From positions 1 to 64,000 of the forward strand of contig CAKPGC010000003.1 of NCBI GenBank assembly GCA_934154445.1: DNA of 64,000 nucleotides, in the 5' to 3' direction. Of this stretch, positions 24,509 to 33,676 are shown piece after piece. Source of the stretch: an uncultured Clostridia bacterium (GTDB lineage: Bacteria; Bacillota; Clostridia; TANB77; CAG-508). How positions within the stretch are numbered: position 1 is the first letter of the stretch; each line of letters opens with the position of its first letter. A program made the translations under genes and the position numbers. Under the pieces are notes generated by a model. It made no database searches, had not been told where the DNA came from, and was given only the letters and a program-made list of their open reading frames with translations.

Positions 24509-24664
24509 ATGATACCTATGGAACACCCTTGGACAGATTGGCAAATAGATACATTAGGAGAAAAAAATCCTTGGAAATGGAAAGAAAATACACCTAAAGA
24601 AATCATAGAACAATATGAAGAATGGGAAAAATATTACAAAGAAAAAATGAAAATTAAATTTTAG
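24509..24664 (+). CDS. Trp-rich small protein, 51 aa
   Basis: ATG 24509, close after the MuF gene. Five Trp residues in 51 give HPWTDWQ, NPWKWKE and YEEWEKYY. Unknown family; position suggests a head accessory role. Confidence 0.5.
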   Translation: MIPMEHPWTDWQIDTLGEKNPWKWKENTPKEIIEQYEEWEKYYKEKMKIKF

Positions 24665-24691
24665 CACTTACTAAAAAGTAGGTGCTTTTAT
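24662..24691 (+). terminator. Hairpin terminator
   Basis: AGCACTTACT pairs with GTAGGTGCT, followed by TTTA. Confidence 0.6.
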
Positions 24692-24707
24692 TATGGAGGG
24701 ATAGTAA

Positions 24708-24983
24708 ATGTCAGATAAAGAAATTATTGAATACTTAAAGACAAATAAAGTTATTAGAGCAGATCTTCAAACAAGTGCAATTTTAAATATATTAGCAAGA
24801 GTAATGATACAAAAAGGATGGTTTACTGAAGAAGAATTTAATGAGGCAGTAGAAAAATCATTAGATATCGTAGCTAAAGAAATAATTGATAAGATGTCAT
24901 TAAAAGAAAGAAACACAATTGAATCACAAATAAAGATTTCAAAGAACGATTTATTTGGTTTATTGTTTAATGATATGATTTAA
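24708..24983 (+). CDS. Hypothetical head-region protein, 91 aa
   Basis: Starts at ATG 24708 after GGAGGGA. Helical, with LARVMIQKGWFTEEEFNEAV resembling short phage proteins found near scaffold genes. Function unknown. Confidence 0.55.
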   Translation: MSDKEIIEYLKTNKVIRADLQTSAILNILARVMIQKGWFTEEEFNEAVEKSLDIVAKEIIDKMSLKERNTIESQIKISKNDLFGLLFNDMI

Positions 24984-25006
24984 ATAAAATTAAAGGAGGA
25001 TAAAAT

Positions 25007-25114
25007 ATGTATATAAATCCATTTTGGTGTGGAGTAATAGCCACAATATTAACAGAATTAACAGGAATAATAGGATATGCAATATATCTTAATGTTAAAG
25101 AAAAAAATAAATAA
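25007..25114 (+). CDS. Tiny membrane protein, 35 aa
   Basis: ATG 25007 follows AAAGGAGGA. The sequence MYINPFWCGVIATILTELTG followed by a hydrophobic helix is typical of very small membrane proteins common in Gram-positive phages. Function unknown. Confidence 0.6.
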   Translation: MYINPFWCGVIATILTELTGIIGYAIYLNVKEKNK

Positions 25115-25140
25115 GTTATTAACATTTTATAATTATAAAT

Positions 25141-25443
25141 GTATATAGTGGCGGAATAGACATACTGTAAAACTATCGAGTATGGTAAAACTAAATGGCA
25201 ATTATGGGCGAAATTAGCACAATGCAAAACATAGTGTGAAATGGAAAAGCCTGAAAGTCGAAAGGCAAACGACATAGCGGTAAAAGCGAGAGGATGTCGG
25301 TAGTGCAGAGTTCAAATCCTGCTAATTGTTAAATGGTAAAGTAGACGCTATCGAAAAAGTGTTAATAGAAGGTAAAACCGTATTTACTCGTAGAGATATC
25401 GACACGAAATCTCATGTTAGGTGCAAATCCTAACCTATATACC
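25141..25443 (+). ncRNA. Structured RNA with nested tRNA-like ends, about 300 nt
   Basis: This stretch has no credible gene. GTATATAG (25141-25148) pairs with CTATATAC (25435-25442) next to a perfect T arm (GTTAGG, loop TGCAAAT, CCTAAC). Inside, GCAATTA (25198-25204) pairs with TAATTGT (25323-25329) next to a second T arm with loop TTCAAAT and one bulged A. Other stems include CGACAT/ATGTCG and GAGAT/ATCTC. TATAAT at 25128-25133 is well placed to start the RNA at 25141, and an intrinsic terminator follows at 25451. I do not recognise it as tmRNA, a group I intron or a normal tRNA. Confidence 0.55.
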
Positions 25444-25450
25444 AAAATTT

Positions 25451-25477
25451 AAGAGCTAGACGTAGCTCTTATTTTTA
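25451..25477 (+). terminator. Terminator of the structured RNA
   Basis: AAGAGCTA pairs with TAGCTCTT across GACG, followed by ATTTTTA. Confidence 0.8.
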
Positions 25478-25583
25478 TGCCCTGGACAAGGCTCTAAAAG
25501 GTCTATTTTTGTTTGGTTAGACTTCCGTAAAAAGTCAAATAGTTTGGTTATAACAACCGTAAAAGTTAAGGAGGAAATTCGTT

Positions 25584-26156
25584 ATGGAAGGTAATGAAGA
25601 AGTAAAAACAAATATGGAATCTACTGCCGAGAGTGTAGAAAAAGTCGAAACATCAAAAGTAGAAGAAAATAAAGAAAAAACTTTTACAAGAGATGAAGTA
25701 AACAAAATGATTAATGCTGAAAAGCAAAAAGAAAGACAAGCAATTTTAGAAGAAATGGAAGCAAAAAAAGCAGAAGCTGACAAACTTGCAAAGATGGACG
25801 AAGATCAAAAGAAATCTTATGAATTGGAGCAAGAAAGAGCTAGAGCAAATAAGGCTGAAAGTGAACTAAATGCTTATAGACTAAAAGACGAAACAATTCG
25901 TCAAGCAAGTCAAAGGGGTATCTCATTAGGATACATAGAAACTATTGATTTTTCAAGAGAAACTGCTGAAAGTATCAATTCAAAATTAGATATATTTGAA
26001 AAAGTATCAAAAGCAGATAGAGAAAAAGCAATAAGTGAGTATTCTAAAGAACCAGCACCACAAACAGGAGAAAGGGTAACTCAAAAAGATATAAGCCAAA
26101 TGAGTTATACAGAATTGGCAGAATATCTAAATAAACACCCAGAAGTAAATTTATAA
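25584..26156 (+). CDS. DUF4355-type capsid scaffolding protein
   Basis: A 190-aa acidic, coiled-coil protein (about 35-105 helical, rich in Glu/Lys) with the DUF4355-like TFTRDEVNKMINAEKQKER opening of the helix and DETIRQASQRGISLGYIETID after it. It lies directly before the major capsid gene, the position of scaffold proteins. The gap between the RNA terminator and ATG 25584 holds a GGAGG and no other gene. Confidence 0.82.
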   Translation: MEGNEEVKTNMESTAESVEKVETSKVEENKEKTFTRDEVNKMINAEKQKERQAILEEMEAKKAEADKLAKMDEDQKKSYELEQERARANKAESELNAYRLKDETIRQASQRGISLGYIETIDFSRETAESINSKLDIFEKVSKADREKAISEYSKEPAPQTGERVTQKDISQMSYTELAEYLNKHPEVNL

Positions 26157-26174
26157 AAAGGAAGGTAATAAAAA

Positions 26175-27344
26175 ATGGGAAAATTTGATTCAAAAAGTTT
26201 TAATGAAAAAGCATTTAAGTATTCAGTGGATAGAATACCAAATTTAAAAACAAACGAGTTAAAGAAATCAAGAGCTTTAACAGGAAATGAGGATATTAGA
26301 AAAGTATTTGCTGATGAAGATGGTACAGCATACGCAAGAATAGCTATGCGTGGACTATTAGAAGGCGATGCAGTAAATTATGATGGACAAACAGATATAA
26401 CAGCAACATCAACAAAAACATTTGAAAGAGGGGTTGTAGTTGTTGGTAGAGCAAAAGGATTTGTAGAAAAAGACTTTTCTTATGATGTAACAGGTGGAAA
26501 AGACTTTATGCAAAACGTTGCTGAACAAATAGCAGATTATAAAGATGGATTAGACCAAGATACAATATTAGCAGTATTAAAAGGTATATTCTCAATGACA
26601 GGTACTAAAAATTCAGAGTTTGTAAACAAACACACAACAGAAGTTAAAGGAAATATCCAAGCAACAACATTAAATACAGCAACAAATAAAGCATGTGGAG
26701 CGAACAAAAAGAAATTTGCTTTAGTATTTATGCATTCAGATGTTGCAACAAACATTGAAAATTTAAACCTATTAGAACATTTAAAATATACTGATAAAGA
26801 TGGTATAACAAGAGAATTAGATTTAGGAACTTGGAATGGTAAATTAGTAGTAATTGATGATGATATGCCAACTAAAGAAGTCACAGCATCATACGTAAAA
26901 ACAACAGATACAGCTGTTAAAGAAGGAAAGACATATTATACAAAAAGTGGAACAAATTATACGGTTGTTGCAAGTCCTGCTACTGAAAGCATAACAAATT
27001 ATTATGAATTATCTGATGAAGCACATACTGAATATACAACATACGTATTAGGTATGGGGGCAATAGATTATGAGGATTTAAATGTAAAAGTTCCTTATGA
27101 AATGGATAGAAATGCATCTAAAAATGGTGGACAAGACACATTGTACATTAGACAAAGAAAAGTATTTGCACCTTATGGAATATCATACGAAAAAACTTCA
27201 CAAGTTACATTATCTCCAACTGATGCAGAACTAGAAAATGGTACAAACTGGGCATTAGTTAATTCAGGAGAAAATGCAGAAGATTCAAGAAGTTACATAA
27301 ACCACAAAGCTATCCCAATTGTAAGAATAATTTCAAGAGGATAG
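26175..27344 (+). CDS. Major capsid protein
   Basis: A 389-aa protein following the scaffold, with SRALTGNEDIRKVFADEDGTAY and a central fold of HK97-like character (LALVFMHSDVATNIENLNLLEHLKY-like segment). Around 235-280 an inserted domain with DTAVKEGKTYYTKSGTNYTV and ITNYYEL resembles a short surface repeat seen in other phage structural proteins. It ends with VPIVRIISRG-like beta strand. Start ATG 26175 follows GGAAGG. Confidence 0.85.
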   Translation: MGKFDSKSFNEKAFKYSVDRIPNLKTNELKKSRALTGNEDIRKVFADEDGTAYARIAMRGLLEGDAVNYDGQTDITATSTKTFERGVVVVGRAKGFVEKDFSYDVTGGKDFMQNVAEQIADYKDGLDQDTILAVLKGIFSMTGTKNSEFVNKHTTEVKGNIQATTLNTATNKACGANKKKFALVFMHSDVATNIENLNLLEHLKYTDKDGITRELDLGTWNGKLVVIDDDMPTKEVTASYVKTTDTAVKEGKTYYTKSGTNYTVVASPATESITNYYELSDEAHTEYTTYVLGMGAIDYEDLNVKVPYEMDRNASKNGGQDTLYIRQRKVFAPYGISYEKTSQVTLSPTDAELENGTNWALVNSGENAEDSRSYINHKAIPIVRIISRG

Positions 27345-27362
27345 TAGAAAGGAAGGCAATAG

Positions 27363-27650
27363 ATGTTAGAACAAATAAAACAAAGATTAGGAGCAAATTA
27401 TATTGAAGATACAGATAATATAATACAAGACATCATAGACGGTATGACTTCTATTGCCTGTGATGCTTCTAATCGAAATGAAGAAGATAAAAAGCTATTT
27501 CCATATATAAAAAAAGCCGTTATATCGGAATATATTTGTAGAGGAGCAGAGGGGTTACTTTCAAAAGTTGAAAGTGGAGTATCAAGCACATTTAATGATA
27601 TAGAAAAGAAGCTAAGAATAGATGTATCAGTTATAAGGAGGTTACCTTAA
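27363..27650 (+). CDS. Head-tail connector (gp6-like)
   Basis: A 95-aa helical protein with IEDTDNIIQDIIDGMTS and AVISEYICRGAEGLLS, resembling the adaptor proteins that bind under the portal. It is immediately after the capsid gene and its stop overlaps the next start. Confidence 0.7.
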   Translation: MLEQIKQRLGANYIEDTDNIIQDIIDGMTSIACDASNRNEEDKKLFPYIKKAVISEYICRGAEGLLSKVESGVSSTFNDIEKKLRIDVSVIRRLP

Positions 27651-27979
27651 TGCTTATTAGATATTTGAAACCTGTAATATTAAAAAAGGCTATAATAGTA
27701 AAACAAGAAAATGGAAGTAGAATAGAAGAATATGAGGATATCAATGAATATCAAGTTCAAATACAAGAAATAGATGACCAAGTAAGTGCAAGTATTTATG
27801 GTGCAAGTATAATAAAGATGTTACGAATTAAATCTCCATTGTCTAAGCTGGAAAACTATTTAGAAACAAAATTAAATAATACAACTGATAATATAAGTAA
27901 ATATTACATTTTTATAGGTGAAAATAAATATAAGATAAAGTCGGTTGGAAATAAAGGAATAGATATAGAATTAGTATGA
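27650..27979 (+). CDS. Head closure/stopper-like protein
   Basis: A 109-aa beta-rich protein (IVKQENGSRIEEYEDINEYQVQIQEI, FIGENKYKIKSVGNKGIDIELV). Its position between the connector and the gp10-like gene fits a head-closure protein. ATGA overlaps link it to both neighbours. Confidence 0.6.
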   Translation: MLIRYLKPVILKKAIIVKQENGSRIEEYEDINEYQVQIQEIDDQVSASIYGASIIKMLRIKSPLSKLENYLETKLNNTTDNISKYYIFIGENKYKIKSVGNKGIDIELV

Positions 27980-28482
27980 AAAATATAAAAGATTTAAGTA
28001 AAGATTTAAGCCAATTTCAAAAAAAGCTGGAATTAAATTTAATAAAAGCTCAAAAAGATACAGCAGAACAAATAAAACAGGATACTATAAAACATTTAGG
28101 GCATTCTTCTGGAAAATATGCAGATAGTATACAGAAAAGTGACACTAAAATTGAAAATAAAACAATCAAAACAGAGGTTTATACAGATTTAAAAAGTAAT
28201 GATGGATATTTTATAGGAAGAATGATAGAGAATGGTACAGGTATATATGCGTTAGAACCACATATAGGACATACTAATACTTTTAAAGCGAGTGGTTATC
28301 AATATTGGTATGTTCCAGCTGAAGAAGTTGACAGACCAATAGGAAAAGTAGTGTTAATAGATGGCATGGAATTTTATATTGCAAAAGCACAAAAACCAAG
28401 ACCACATTGGAAACCAGCATTAGAAGAGAATATAGAAACATACAAAGAAAACATTAAACAGACAATAAAGGAGGCAAAATGA
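27976..28482 (+). CDS. HK97 gp10-like head-tail joining protein
   Basis: A 168-aa protein with an N-terminal helix, TAEQIKQDTIKHLG, IENGTGIYALEPHIGHTN and a C-terminal PRPHWKPALEENI, the pattern of the HK97-gp10 family. The start overlaps the previous stop and its TGA overlaps the next ATG. Confidence 0.75.
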   Translation: MKNIKDLSKDLSQFQKKLELNLIKAQKDTAEQIKQDTIKHLGHSSGKYADSIQKSDTKIENKTIKTEVYTDLKSNDGYFIGRMIENGTGIYALEPHIGHTNTFKASGYQYWYVPAEEVDRPIGKVVLIDGMEFYIAKAQKPRPHWKPALEENIETYKENIKQTIKEAK

Positions 28483-28850
28483 GAACATTAATACAAAGCA
28501 AATTAACCAAAATTAAAGACATAGAAAGTGGAGAAATAATATCGGATGATATTATAGAAAATGATACAACTTATTTTGGATATCAATTGCAAAAAAGTTG
28601 TATAGATACTGATATGTCAAGAAATTGCACTTATAGAGTGTCTATAACAGGATATGTTACAAGAAGAATAAAAGCAACAGAAAATACAACTAAAATTGTT
28701 GATATAGCAACAGAAAATATTATCAACAAATTAAAAGAGTTAAACTTTAAATGTAATGCAGAAGATGTGTCAATATCAAATAATATTAGAAAAACAAAAA
28801 TAAATGGTTACACAAAATATAACGAAATAAACAATAAATTAATATTTTAA
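28479..28850 (+). CDS. Tail terminator/completion-like protein
   Basis: A 123-aa protein between the gp10-like gene and the major tail protein. The segments STYRVSITGYVTRR-like and IVDIATENIINKLKELNFKC fit tail completion proteins, though identity is weak and based on order. Confidence 0.6.
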   Translation: MRTLIQSKLTKIKDIESGEIISDDIIENDTTYFGYQLQKSCIDTDMSRNCTYRVSITGYVTRRIKATENTTKIVDIATENIINKLKELNFKCNAEDVSISNNIRKTKINGYTKYNEINNKLIF

Positions 28851-28875
28851 AAACATTTTATAAGGAGGATAAAAA

Positions 28876-29310
28876 ATGGAAAAGAAATATAGCGCTTATA
28901 ATGGTTCAAAATTGGAATATTCAGAGACTGATAATGGAACATATAAGAAAATAAATGGTTTAAAAACAACTCCCGATATAGGAGGAGAACCAAACTCAAT
29001 AGATACAACTGATTTGGATAATATAGAGTATGAAACAGCTATGAATGGATTAAAACCTGCTCAAAACTATACTTTTGAGTTTAATATGGAAGATCCATCA
29101 GCAGAATCAAATATTAAAATTGCAAGTGATTTGGAAGATAGCAAGAAGATTTATTATTGGAAATATACACTAACAAATGGAATAATGATTTCATTTAGAA
29201 GTGATGTAAAAACAATGATAGCAGGTGGAAGTTCAGGAGATTTAATAGGCTTTTCAATATATTTAAGTCCAATAGATGAACCAGTAAGAACAATACCAGA
29301 AGCTGAATAA
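28876..29310 (+). CDS. Major tail tube protein
   Basis: A 144-aa beta-rich protein (YNGSKLEYSETDNGTYKKINGL, TPDIGGEPNSIDTTDLDN, GDLIGFSIYLSPIDEPV). It precedes the tail chaperone genes, as the tail tube does in siphophages, and a terminator behind it would allow higher expression of the tube. ATG 28876 follows TAAGGAGGA. Confidence 0.8.
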   Translation: MEKKYSAYNGSKLEYSETDNGTYKKINGLKTTPDIGGEPNSIDTTDLDNIEYETAMNGLKPAQNYTFEFNMEDPSAESNIKIASDLEDSKKIYYWKYTLTNGIMISFRSDVKTMIAGGSSGDLIGFSIYLSPIDEPVRTIPEAE

Positions 29311-29319
29311 TTTAAAAGT

Positions 29320-29356
29320 GGAAGGTAACTACATAATGTTGCCTTCCTTCTTTTTT
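29320..29356 (+). terminator. Terminator after tail tube gene
   Basis: GGAAGGTAAC pairs with GTTGCCTTCC and is followed by a T-rich run, probably giving partial read-through into the tail chaperone genes. Confidence 0.75.
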
Positions 29357-29377
29357 ATATATGAGGAGGATTTTTAA

Positions 29378-29791
29378 ATGAAAAATTTTGTATTTAATTT
29401 AAAAGATGAAGAAGGAAAAGAAAAAGAGATAGCAATGAGACTAGTATCAAGTGATTGTGAAAAAATAGAAAAAACTTATAATTGTACATTGCTTGACTAT
29501 GTTCAACAAGGTTCTGTAACATCAATAGTTACATTGCTACAACACATGAGAGCAGGAGCGGGAGAAACATTTACTAGAAATATGGCTTATAGTTTTTATG
29601 ATGAATTAGTAGACAATGGCTATACTATTGAAAAAATATTGATGGACATAATTTATGAAACATTAGTTGTAAGTGGGGTTATTTCTAAGGAAGATTTAGA
29701 AGCAATAAAAGCAGATAGAGAAACAATAAAGAATATGACAGATGAAGAAAAAATGGAAATGGTAACAAAAAGAAAAAACGTTCAGAAGTAG
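29378..29791 (+). CDS. Tail assembly chaperone, short form (G)
   Basis: A 137-aa helical protein between tail tube and tape measure. Its end (codons AGA AAA AAC GTT CAG AAG TAG) contains the slip site A AAA AAC. This short product is the more abundant chaperone in phages that use the system. Confidence 0.8.
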   Translation: MKNFVFNLKDEEGKEKEIAMRLVSSDCEKIEKTYNCTLLDYVQQGSVTSIVTLLQHMRAGAGETFTRNMAYSFYDELVDNGYTIEKILMDIIYETLVVSGVISKEDLEAIKADRETIKNMTDEEKMEMVTKRKNVQK

Positions 29792-30087
29792 AGGAATATT
29801 CAACGACAAAATATGTAGAGTTCCTCTACGATGAACTATTAAAATTCGACTTGCTATATGAACAAATGTATAATATGACCCCCTATGAGCTAAAAAAAAC
29901 ACTAGAACAACGTCAAGAAGGACTAAGCTATAAATTGTGGAAACAAGGAAATCTATGTCAGTTAATGGAAAAATATCCAGAGACACCAGATGAAGCTAAT
30001 CCAGAACTAGCAAAACCTAAAAAGCATTATAAAATGCCTGATTTCTTGAAAGACAAGTGGGCTAGGCAGGAAGGAGGGAAACAATGA
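29378..30087 (+). CDS. Tail assembly chaperone, -1 frameshift fusion (GT)
   Basis: A -1 slip on A AAA AAC (29773-29779) moves translation into the second frame at CGT (29779), giving RSEVEEYSTTKYVEFLYDEL and continuing to TAA 30087, for about 236 aa. The second part has no good start of its own near its first residues. G/GT fusion by -1 slippage next to the tape measure gene is the established rule in long-tailed phages. It shows that this phage also uses an ordinary -1 event, distinct from the +1 CGGA sites. Confidence 0.82.
29773..29779 (+). other. -1 slippery heptamer A AAA AAC
   Basis: In the zero frame it is AGA AAA AAC, a classic X XXY YYZ slip site, placed just before the first-frame stop. 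Confidence 0.82.
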
Positions 30088-32558
30088 ATGAAAAATATGG
30101 AATTGAATTAGATTTGATAATGGATTCCTTTAATAAGAAAGCGGAAAGTGTAAAAAAAACTGCTAAAAGTATTCAACAAGCTTTTAACCCGAATGATATT
30201 AGTGGCATGAAGATTAACAATAAACCGCTTGAAGATTATATATTAAAAATAAAAGGTGCAAGAACTGAATTAGGCAAATTCTCTAAAATAAAGATAATGG
30301 AAGCACCACAAATAAATACGGAAAGTTTAGAAAATGCAACACAAAAAATAAAAGAAAGCACAGAAAAGATAGAACCAATTTCAAATCGATTTAATAAGGT
30401 TATAGATAAAATAAAAAATGGATTTAACAGTATAAATAATAAAACAATAGAAATAGATGTGGAAGATGCTGAATTAGATTTATTAGAATACAAAATTAGT
30501 GAATTGGAAGAAAAATTACAAAATACAGGTAAATTACATTTATCAACAAAAGAAATTATTGAATCAAAAGCAAAACTAGCAAAATTAAATAATGAATATG
30601 ACAAATTAATAAATAAAGAGAGCGAAAGTAGCTCAAAAGGAAATGTTGCCTTTAATTCATTGAATAATGGAATAGGAAAAGCAATATCAAAAATAAAAAT
30701 GTTTGCATTATCTTTATTTAGTATAAGAACGGTATATTCAGTATTAAGTAGAGCAAGCTCGGCTTATTTATCAGCAGATACTTCATTAGCAAATAAATTA
30801 CAAGCTGTATGGGTAGGGTTAGGAGCGATTTTAGAACCAATTATTTCCAGAATAGTAAATGTAATGCTAAAAGCCGTAAAATACATAAATGTCTTTATAA
30901 AAGCACTAACTGGAGTTGACTTGTTAGCAAAGTCAGCTAACAAATCTTTGAATGGAACAACTAAAAGTGCGAAGGCACTTAGCAAAGCATTGGCGGGATT
31001 TGATGAATTGACTAATTTAGATACAACATCAAATACATCTGGTTCGGGAATAGATACGAGTTTGGGAGATGTTTTTAAAGATGTTGAAATAAACACAGAT
31101 TGGGCAGATAAAATCAAAGGATTTGGAGAATGGTTAAAAAAGAGCTGGAAACCAATTGTAATAGGAATAGGCTTAATAGTAGGAGCAATAGTAGGATTTA
31201 AAGTTATATCATCAATTATAAAATTATTATCATCATTTAAGAAAAGTTCTACAATATTAAAAGGAATTTCAGCAGACTTTACAGGTTTATTAAATGGAAT
31301 TGGAAAAGCTGCAGAAGCAATAGCAATATTAGGAGGTATGGCATTAGTAATAAAAGAAGTTACAGGATTAATTACAGCATTTTCAGAAAGTGGATTATCT
31401 TTAAATGACGTGGCAATATTATTAGGTTCGGTATTAGGAGAACTGGCACTAGCATTTACAGCTGTAGCAGGAGCAACAAAACTAATGGATTGGCAAGGCA
31501 TTGCGGGAGCTGTCGTAATACTTGGTGGTTTTGCATTAATAATTAATCAAGTTACTAAGTTGATAGATACGTTTAGTAAAAGTGGAATGAAAGTTTCAGA
31601 TGTTGTATCTCTTATGTCTTCTATATTTGGAAGTGTTGTAATAGCAATGACAGCAATGGCTTTGATAGCAAAAGTATTATGTTCAGACCCATTAACGTTA
31701 ATAGGATTAGTGGCATTGGTTGCTTCTATATCTACGATATTAATAGTAGTAGAAAAAACTTTGCCTACAATATTAGATTCGTGTAGTAAATTTATAAGAG
31801 AAATAGCACCAGTAGTAATAGTTCTTATAAAAACGATAAATGAATGCATAAATAATACTATAAAAGCGTTAGGAGATGTTTTACCACCGATAATAAAATC
31901 AATAGGTAATTTGTTTGATTCAATATTTAATGGAATATCAAATGTAGTAACAAGTGTAGGAAATGCAGTATCAAAGATAATTGACTCAATTGGAAATGCT
32001 ATTATGAAAGTGTTTGAAGGAATAAGAAGAGTAATTGAGCAAATAGGAAATACAATACAACAAGTTGCTAATACTATAATTTGGTTTATAAACAATTTAG
32101 GACCTGCAATAAATAACTTTGTAGATAATACTATTAGAGCTGTGACTAAATTAGTAAATTTTGTTGTTAGTGCAATTGAATATTTAGTAAATAGAGCAGT
32201 AGATGGAATAAATGGTATAGCTTCTGTTATAAATCAACTACCAGGTGTCAATATAGCTAAAAAATCTTACGTATATATACCTAGATTTGTACCAAAATTA
32301 AATGTTGGAACTGGATATGTACCAGAAGATCAAATGGCATATATACATAAGGGAGAAGCGGTAATACCTAAAAAATTCAATTCGAAAGAATATTTTGGTG
32401 GAAATAATGAAGAAACAAATAGTTTGTTACAAACATTGATAGAAAAAGTAGAGAACATTGAAATAAATCCATACACAACTATAAGAGATGTAGGACAAGC
32501 ATCAATAGATTATGTTAAATCAAAAGAAAGACGAACAGGAAAGAAGGTGTTTGCATAA
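30084..32558 (+). CDS. Tape measure protein
   Basis: The longest prophage gene, 824 aa, sets tail length and is ejected with DNA. The N-terminal third is coiled coil (ELDLLEYKISELEEKLQNTGKL), the centre has alternating hydrophobic stretches (about 350-590), and the C-terminus has NVGTGYVPEDQMAYIHKGEAVIP, a motif frequent at the end of tape measures. It overlaps the chaperone fusion by 4 nt. At 824 residues it predicts a rather short tail. Confidence 0.92.
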   Translation: MNEKYGIELDLIMDSFNKKAESVKKTAKSIQQAFNPNDISGMKINNKPLEDYILKIKGARTELGKFSKIKIMEAPQINTESLENATQKIKESTEKIEPISNRFNKVIDKIKNGFNSINNKTIEIDVEDAELDLLEYKISELEEKLQNTGKLHLSTKEIIESKAKLAKLNNEYDKLINKESESSSKGNVAFNSLNNGIGKAISKIKMFALSLFSIRTVYSVLSRASSAYLSADTSLANKLQAVWVGLGAILEPIISRIVNVMLKAVKYINVFIKALTGVDLLAKSANKSLNGTTKSAKALSKALAGFDELTNLDTTSNTSGSGIDTSLGDVFKDVEINTDWADKIKGFGEWLKKSWKPIVIGIGLIVGAIVGFKVISSIIKLLSSFKKSSTILKGISADFTGLLNGIGKAAEAIAILGGMALVIKEVTGLITAFSESGLSLNDVAILLGSVLGELALAFTAVAGATKLMDWQGIAGAVVILGGFALIINQVTKLIDTFSKSGMKVSDVVSLMSSIFGSVVIAMTAMALIAKVLCSDPLTLIGLVALVASISTILIVVEKTLPTILDSCSKFIREIAPVVIVLIKTINECINNTIKALGDVLPPIIKSIGNLFDSIFNGISNVVTSVGNAVSKIIDSIGNAIMKVFEGIRRVIEQIGNTIQQVANTIIWFINNLGPAINNFVDNTIRAVTKLVNFVVSAIEYLVNRAVDGINGIASVINQLPGVNIAKKSYVYIPRFVPKLNVGTGYVPEDQMAYIHKGEAVIPKKFNSKEYFGGNNEETNSLLQTLIEKVENIEINPYTTIRDVGQASIDYVKSKERRTGKKVFA

Positions 32559-32956
32559 TGTTATGGGAAGCAAAAACTACTTCTAATGGAAGTTATAAAA
32601 TAATGAAAACACCATCTTCATATAAAATAAGTTGGGAAGACTTAGATAGTAATTCATATAGAAGTGTAACAACAGGAAATCTTATTAGAAAAATAGTAAG
32701 TAAAAAATGGTTCAAAGGAAGTTTTACTTTTAATTATTTAACGGAAAATGAAGCAGAAGAAATTCTGTCCATGATTAATAATTATCCGTTATATGTGAGA
32801 GTAAAAAGCCCTTTGTTTGGCTCTAATGGAATTATGGAATGTCAGGCGTATGTCAGCCAAGTATCTATAAATATGCAACAAAACAAAGATACTGGATCAA
32901 CATGGAGCGATTTAACATTTAATATAGTGCAAAGTAAAACAATTTTAGGCCAATAA
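32558..32956 (+). CDS. Distal tail-like protein
   Basis: A 132-aa beta-rich protein right after the tape measure (MLWEAKTTSNGSYKIMKTPSSYKISWEDLD, KKWFKGSFTFNYLTENEAEEIL, STWSDLTFNIVQSK). The order suggests the distal tail/DUF6711-like position. Confidence 0.65.
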   Translation: MLWEAKTTSNGSYKIMKTPSSYKISWEDLDSNSYRSVTTGNLIRKIVSKKWFKGSFTFNYLTENEAEEILSMINNYPLYVRVKSPLFGSNGIMECQAYVSQVSINMQQNKDTGSTWSDLTFNIVQSKTILGQ

Positions 32957-33046
32957 TAAAAAAATATATTATTTTACAAATTCCGACAAATTTCAACAAA
33001 ATAAAATGCTATACTTAACTTATATTAATAAGAAAGAAGGGATAGT

Positions 33047-33586
33047 ATGAAAAAAGAAAATGGTGGAATATTACTTGCTATTATATTTTGTGTTATAGTA
33101 TTTATAGTTATTTATTATATAATAGATATATCAAAAGTAGACAAGGAAAAAATTTCTAATGTTTCTAATACTTATTATATTGGTGATACTGTTAATTTAG
33201 GAGATTTTTCTGTAAAATTAGATAATTATAAGACAAAGAAAAAAGGAGATAGTATAGATAGTTATAAAGTAGTTGATGACCAGCAATGGATAGCTATTTT
33301 CCTGACATATACTAATATAAGTAAAGAAGAAAAGTATATTTCAAAAAATATTCGTTTAATTAATGGAAATGGAGAAGAATTAGAACAACCTACTTTTTAT
33401 TATAATGTATGGGACGGAACACATTTAGATGGAGCAACATTAATGAGTGGAGGCTCAAAAACTGGATTTATCCAATTTGTAAATACGAGAATAGATAGTC
33501 CTGAAAATTTTACACTTCAAATTTCTTGTAATTCATTTTTCGATGAAAAATCTACATTTAACTTTAAATTAGTAAATAATAAATAA
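33047..33586 (+). CDS. DUF4352-type membrane-anchored moron protein
   Basis: A 179-aa protein with one N-terminal transmembrane helix (about 8-28) and an extracellular beta domain of the DUF4352/telomeric-repeat-like immunoglobulin type (IGDTVNLGDFSVKLDNYKTKK, QQWIAIFLTYTNISKEEKYI, GSKTGFIQFVN). It interrupts the tail operon, has its own likely promoter in the AT-rich gap before it, and is followed by two terminators. Surface expression in the lysogen, for example exclusion of other phages, is a reasonable guess. Confidence 0.7.
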   Translation: MKKENGGILLAIIFCVIVFIVIYYIIDISKVDKEKISNVSNTYYIGDTVNLGDFSVKLDNYKTKKKGDSIDSYKVVDDQQWIAIFLTYTNISKEEKYISKNIRLINGNGEELEQPTFYYNVWDGTHLDGATLMSGGSKTGFIQFVNTRIDSPENFTLQISCNSFFDEKSTFNFKLVNNK

Positions 33587-33595
33587 TGTGAATAA

Positions 33596-33671
33596 ACCGC
33601 CTACTTTTTAAGTAGGTGTTTTTATTATAAAAAAGCATCAGTTTAACTGGTGCTTTTTTGATGGAAAGGGA
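33596..33671 (+). terminator. Two tandem terminators after the moron
   Basis: CCTAC/GTAGG with a TTTTT tail, then AGCATCAGT/ACTGGTGCT with TTTTTT. Confidence 0.8.
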
Positions 33672-33676
33672 AGATT

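Noticed and set aside
25141..25443. Group I intron inside a tRNA gene
   Set aside because: The expected conserved core of such introns is not visible, although the nested tRNA-like ends suggest it at first sight.
30764..32095. Long minus-strand frames opposite the tape measure gene
   Set aside because: They are mirror frames of AT-rich hydrophobic coding sequence without ribosome binding sites.
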